The notes under the pieces were generated by a model, which saw nothing but the letters and a program-made list of their open reading frames with translations, ran no database searches and had not been told where the DNA came from. Of a stretch of DNA of 64,000 nucleotides, positions 62,229 through 64,000 are shown piece by piece (positions within the stretch are counted from its first letter, which is position 1; the number at the start of each line of letters is the position of its first letter). The position numbers and the translations under genes are program-made. This stretch comes from JAPPLB01 sp965206655 (GTDB lineage Bacteria; Acidobacteriota; Terriglobia; Bryobacterales; UBA6623). The stretch lies in the NCBI GenBank assembly GCA_965206655.1, contig CBDBKC010000037.1, positions 62,001 through 126,000 on the forward strand, given 5' to 3'.

Positions 62229-62400
62229 AGCGGTTGTTGGCGAGTTTGACTTGCCCCGGTTGGCCGCTCTTTTGGAACAGAATAGGACACTTTGAGGCCG
62301 TTGTTTGTGGTGTTCTTGGGCGGTGGGACTGAGGCTGAAGCCGGTTGAGATGTGGCTGTTGAGACGGGTTGGTTCCGGCGGGTTTGGACCGCTCCCTCAG

Positions 62401-62507
62401 GGGCTGTGAAAAAACTGGGGACAGTCCACGGCGCGCCGTTTGTGAGCGCAGCGAACAAAGCAGTTACGCGGGCGGCGCTTGGTACAGTCCCCGTTTGTTC
62501 ACAGCCC
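62401..62507. repeat. 107-bp imperfect inverted repeat (REP/MITE-like)
   Basis: The left arm (62401-62427, GGGCTGTGAAAAAACTGGGG plus ACAGTCC) and the right arm (62481-62507) are complementary at most of 27 positions: the reverse complement of the right arm reads GGGCTGTGAACAAACGGGGA then CTGTACC. The 53-bp middle contains the palindrome ACGGCGCGCCGT at 62428-62439. GGGGACAGTCC-type sequences are common in REP elements mobilised by IS200-like transposases, so this may be such an element, but no transposase is nearby. Confidence 0.55.
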
Positions 62508-62659
62508 GTCACGGTCACGCCTCCGTTTGGCGCGCATTATTTTCGGGTGTTCTTCTGGCTGTTGGCGGGAGTTGTGTCGATTCTCGTGCATTGCTTGTCT
62601 TCGTTCGCTGGAGCGGTTGGGTGTGGCCGGGCGTGAGCACCCCGGTAGAAGGATACACC

Positions 62660-62764
62660 ATGGATGTTGATTTCTTGGCGGCCGGGCTGGTTATGTTGTT
62701 GATTTTATTGGTGGAGTGGGCTTGTGACTGGGTTGGGCCACGCCTGTACGCCAGCGGGTGGTGA
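62660..62764 (+). CDS. Possible 34-residue single-helix membrane protein
   Basis: The frame encodes a 34-residue peptide beginning MDVDFLAAGLVMLLILLVEW and ending in a polar GPRLYASGW tail, i.e. one membrane-spanning helix at about residues 5-22. An AAGGA sequence lies six bases before the ATG, a good ribosome binding site. No homologue is recognised and chance cannot be excluded in a tract without other genes. Confidence 0.3.
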   Translation: MDVDFLAAGLVMLLILLVEWACDWVGPRLYASGW

Positions 62765-62916
62765 AGTTCAGGCTCTGTCTTCTCTGAGGCTCCTCCGAGC
62801 CCCTGGAAGTAGTAGCCGTCACCAACTTTCACCATTGGCGGAAACCGGTCTCATGCTTGGGGTGCAGTCCATTGTGTTCCATTCTCAGCCCCTACGCTCT
62901 AGTTCTGACCGACGGG

Positions 62917-63816
62917 TTAGGAAGTGGGCGACTCCGCTGGGTCGGTATTGTCGGATGGCTCGGTGCTCGGTGCCCGCGATTTCGTACGGTTGCGCAAAGC
63001 ACGGTTTGCCGCTCGCCGCACCCGGCTTGCCGCAACCTTAGCGTCGTCGCCGAAGACGACCTCGCGCTTGAGGACCTCGTCAGTCAGGACGGCTCGGAGT
63101 TCCTCTTCATTGAGCTTGGCACCGGGTGAGATGCGGCGAAGTTCTCGCCGCAAGACCCCAACTAGCGAGTCGCTCCGGAGCACGGCGGCGATCAGAAACG
63201 GGCTCGATGCGTCCTTCTGTTGTTGGAATTCCTGAATGGCCGATTTCGACACGCCTTCCCGTGTGAGTACGAACAGCCGCTCAATTACTTCTTTCGATCG
63301 CGGGGTGGCAGTAAGCAGATCGACATCGAAAACGAGGTCGGCTGAGACGGGCTGCTCGAACCGCATACGGTGTACTTGCCAAGTCCTCCCGTTCGTGAGG
63401 ATGACCCAATCGACACCGTGCGTCGCCGCGTATTGGATGGCCTGGCGGAGGTGGGATTCGTTGAGCCTAATCCCGATCGCCTTTACTTCGATCAGATAGC
63501 GGACCTGAGTTCCGACCTTGACAGCGAGATCGCAATAGGTACCACGGATGGCGAACTCCGTCGTGATCTCGCTGTACTTATCGAATCCGAGGACTTCGCT
63601 CAGGAAATCGGCGATGATTACGACGGTGTCGGACTCATTGATGTCGCGGTCAAGTGCCTGCTGGAATACTTTTTGGTCACTACTGTCCGGCTGATAAGCG
63701 GTGGGCGGCCTGCAACTGGTTGTAGAAAAGTGGGTTAGGTGTTGTTTTTTCTTGCCGCGATTTGAGCGGCGGTGCGCCGTTTGAGCGTCATCCGTCCTGA
63801 GCCGACAATGGCTCAT
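62917..63816 (-). CDS. Orphan HsdR_N-type restriction endonuclease-like protein, 5' end uncertain
   Basis: The conserved part starts near VFQQALDRDINESDTVVIIA (around 63680) and resembles the stand-alone type I restriction enzyme R N-terminal nuclease family. A PD-(D/E)xK core is seen in TTEFAIRGTYCDLAVKVG and YLIEVKAIG, followed by HLRQAIQYAATHGVDWVILT and a helical C-terminal half. No hsdM, hsdS or helicase gene is near. No ATG, GTG or TTG occurs in frame just before the conserved region; the nearest in-frame ATG (63816) lies inside the oppositely oriented IS4-type transposase gene, and the intervening 45 residues are low-complexity. The gene has probably lost its start through insertion of that element. 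Confidence 0.7.
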   Translation of the reverse strand: MSHCRLRTDDAQTAHRRSNRGKKKQHLTHFSTTSCRPPTAYQPDSSDQKVFQQALDRDINESDTVVIIADFLSEVLGFDKYSEITTEFAIRGTYCDLAVKVGTQVRYLIEVKAIGIRLNESHLRQAIQYAATHGVDWVILTNGRTWQVHRMRFEQPVSADLVFDVDLLTATPRSKEVIERLFVLTREGVSKSAIQEFQQQKDASSPFLIAAVLRSDSLVGVLRRELRRISPGAKLNEEELRAVLTDEVLKREVVFGDDAKVAASRVRRAANRALRNRTKSRAPSTEPSDNTDPAESPTS

Positions 63817-64000
63817 GAATCTGGGCCGCACCGTATTCGCGCAGTTGATCAGCTTTCTTCCGGATCGCGAGTTCCGGCGCTGTGTGGCCCGCTACGATGG
63901 CGACCGGGGCTCGCACAGCTTCTCCTGCTGGGATCAGTTCCTCTCGATGTCCTTCGCCCAGTTGACCTACCGCGAAAGCCTCCGCGATATCGAAGCGTGC
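63815..64000 (+). mobile_element. 5' part of an IS4-type transposase gene (cut by window edge)
   Basis: From the ATG at 63815 an open frame runs 62 codons to the end of the window. It starts MNLGRTVFAQLISFLPDREF and continues with FSCWDQFLSMSFAQLTYRES and LRDIEAC, the DUF4372 N-terminal domain found in IS4-group transposases. The catalytic domain lies beyond the window. The element's left end must be within about 63700-63814, but without the right end its inverted repeat cannot be identified. It points away from the HsdR_N gene and seems to have removed that gene's start. Confidence 0.85.

Larger units (their letters stand above)
61683..62916. other. 1.2-kb intergenic tract, G+T-rich on the + strand, without a clear gene except a possible 34-codon one
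   Basis: Between malQ and the HsdR_N gene no open frame shows a recognisable protein. The + strand is visibly rich in G and T over about 61830-62400 (for example GGTTGGTTCGTTTGGT-type runs), so the minus strand is A/C-rich and yields low-complexity frames full of Thr, Lys, Pro and Asn, such as the one spanning 61679-62107. These frames are judged to be artefacts. The tract also holds a three-copy short repeat, a 107-bp imperfect inverted repeat and a small membrane-protein-like frame, listed separately. Confidence 0.6.

Noticed and set aside
63815..64000. Reading the HsdR_N gene from the GTG/ATG at 63831/63816 as its true start
   Set aside because: Those codons lie in the N-terminal coding region of the opposite-strand IS4-type transposase and the encoded residues are unlike the nuclease family; they are kept only as the outer limit of the frame.

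Overview
The window is a GC-rich bacterial chromosome segment. The organism is most likely an acidobacterium of the Solibacteres/Bryobacterales type. That is an inference from the many Tat-type signal peptides on secreted enzymes, the mixed carbohydrate, CoA and secreted-hydrolase gene content, and an RpoB zinc-binding insert that I recall (unverified) from acidobacterial RNA polymerases. No rRNA gene is present to settle it.

Left part (1-35.5 kb), metabolism and accessory genes: purC and cvpA, a cupin, a Tat-exported amidohydrolase and a 5'-nucleotidase lipoprotein. A phosphoribosyltransferase gene and a DprA-like gene follow (5.5-7.3 kb); they resemble the ShosTA (Shosin) toxin-antitoxin/defence system. 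After a second amidohydrolase comes the first copy of a 1,556-bp insertion sequence (called IS-A here), ending 54 bp upstream of argC-argB. Next are a frameshifted molybdopterin-binding gene, a methylmalonyl-CoA mutase catalytic subunit, an orphan trpG/pabA, and a tightly packed minus-strand run at 18.3-25.0 kb (thiolase, DUF35, enolase-superfamily protein, membrane protein, pYEATS protein, glycosidase-like protein, aldo/keto reductase). An ECF sigma/anti-sigma/secreted-protein operon, asnB, a metallophosphoesterase, an ABC-2 exporter, DUF420, a VapBC-like pair with a nonsense-truncated toxin, a RidA-like protein and a DUF2203 protein complete this part.

Right part (35.9-57.5 kb), the core information-processing block: tRNA-Thr, -Gly, -Thr, -Tyr, tuf, rpmG, IS-A copy 2, tRNA-Trp, secE, nusG, rplK, rplA, rplJ, rplL, rpoB, rpoC, dnaG, a related insertion sequence (IS-B), and rpoD. 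NusG carries a 130-residue acidic N-terminal extension. RpoB carries a roughly 62-residue eight-cysteine insert whose first half resembles the RpoC zinc-binding domain. IS-A and IS-B share end structure, a 5-bp target duplication and a pair of subterminal repeats with a 35-bp period.

Right end (57.5-64 kb): glgB and malQ (glycogen/maltodextrin metabolism, minus strand), a 1.2-kb intergenic tract rich in G and T on the + strand with short repeats and a 107-bp imperfect inverted repeat, an orphan HsdR_N-type nuclease whose 5' end looks lost, and the first 62 codons of an IS4-type transposase running off the window.
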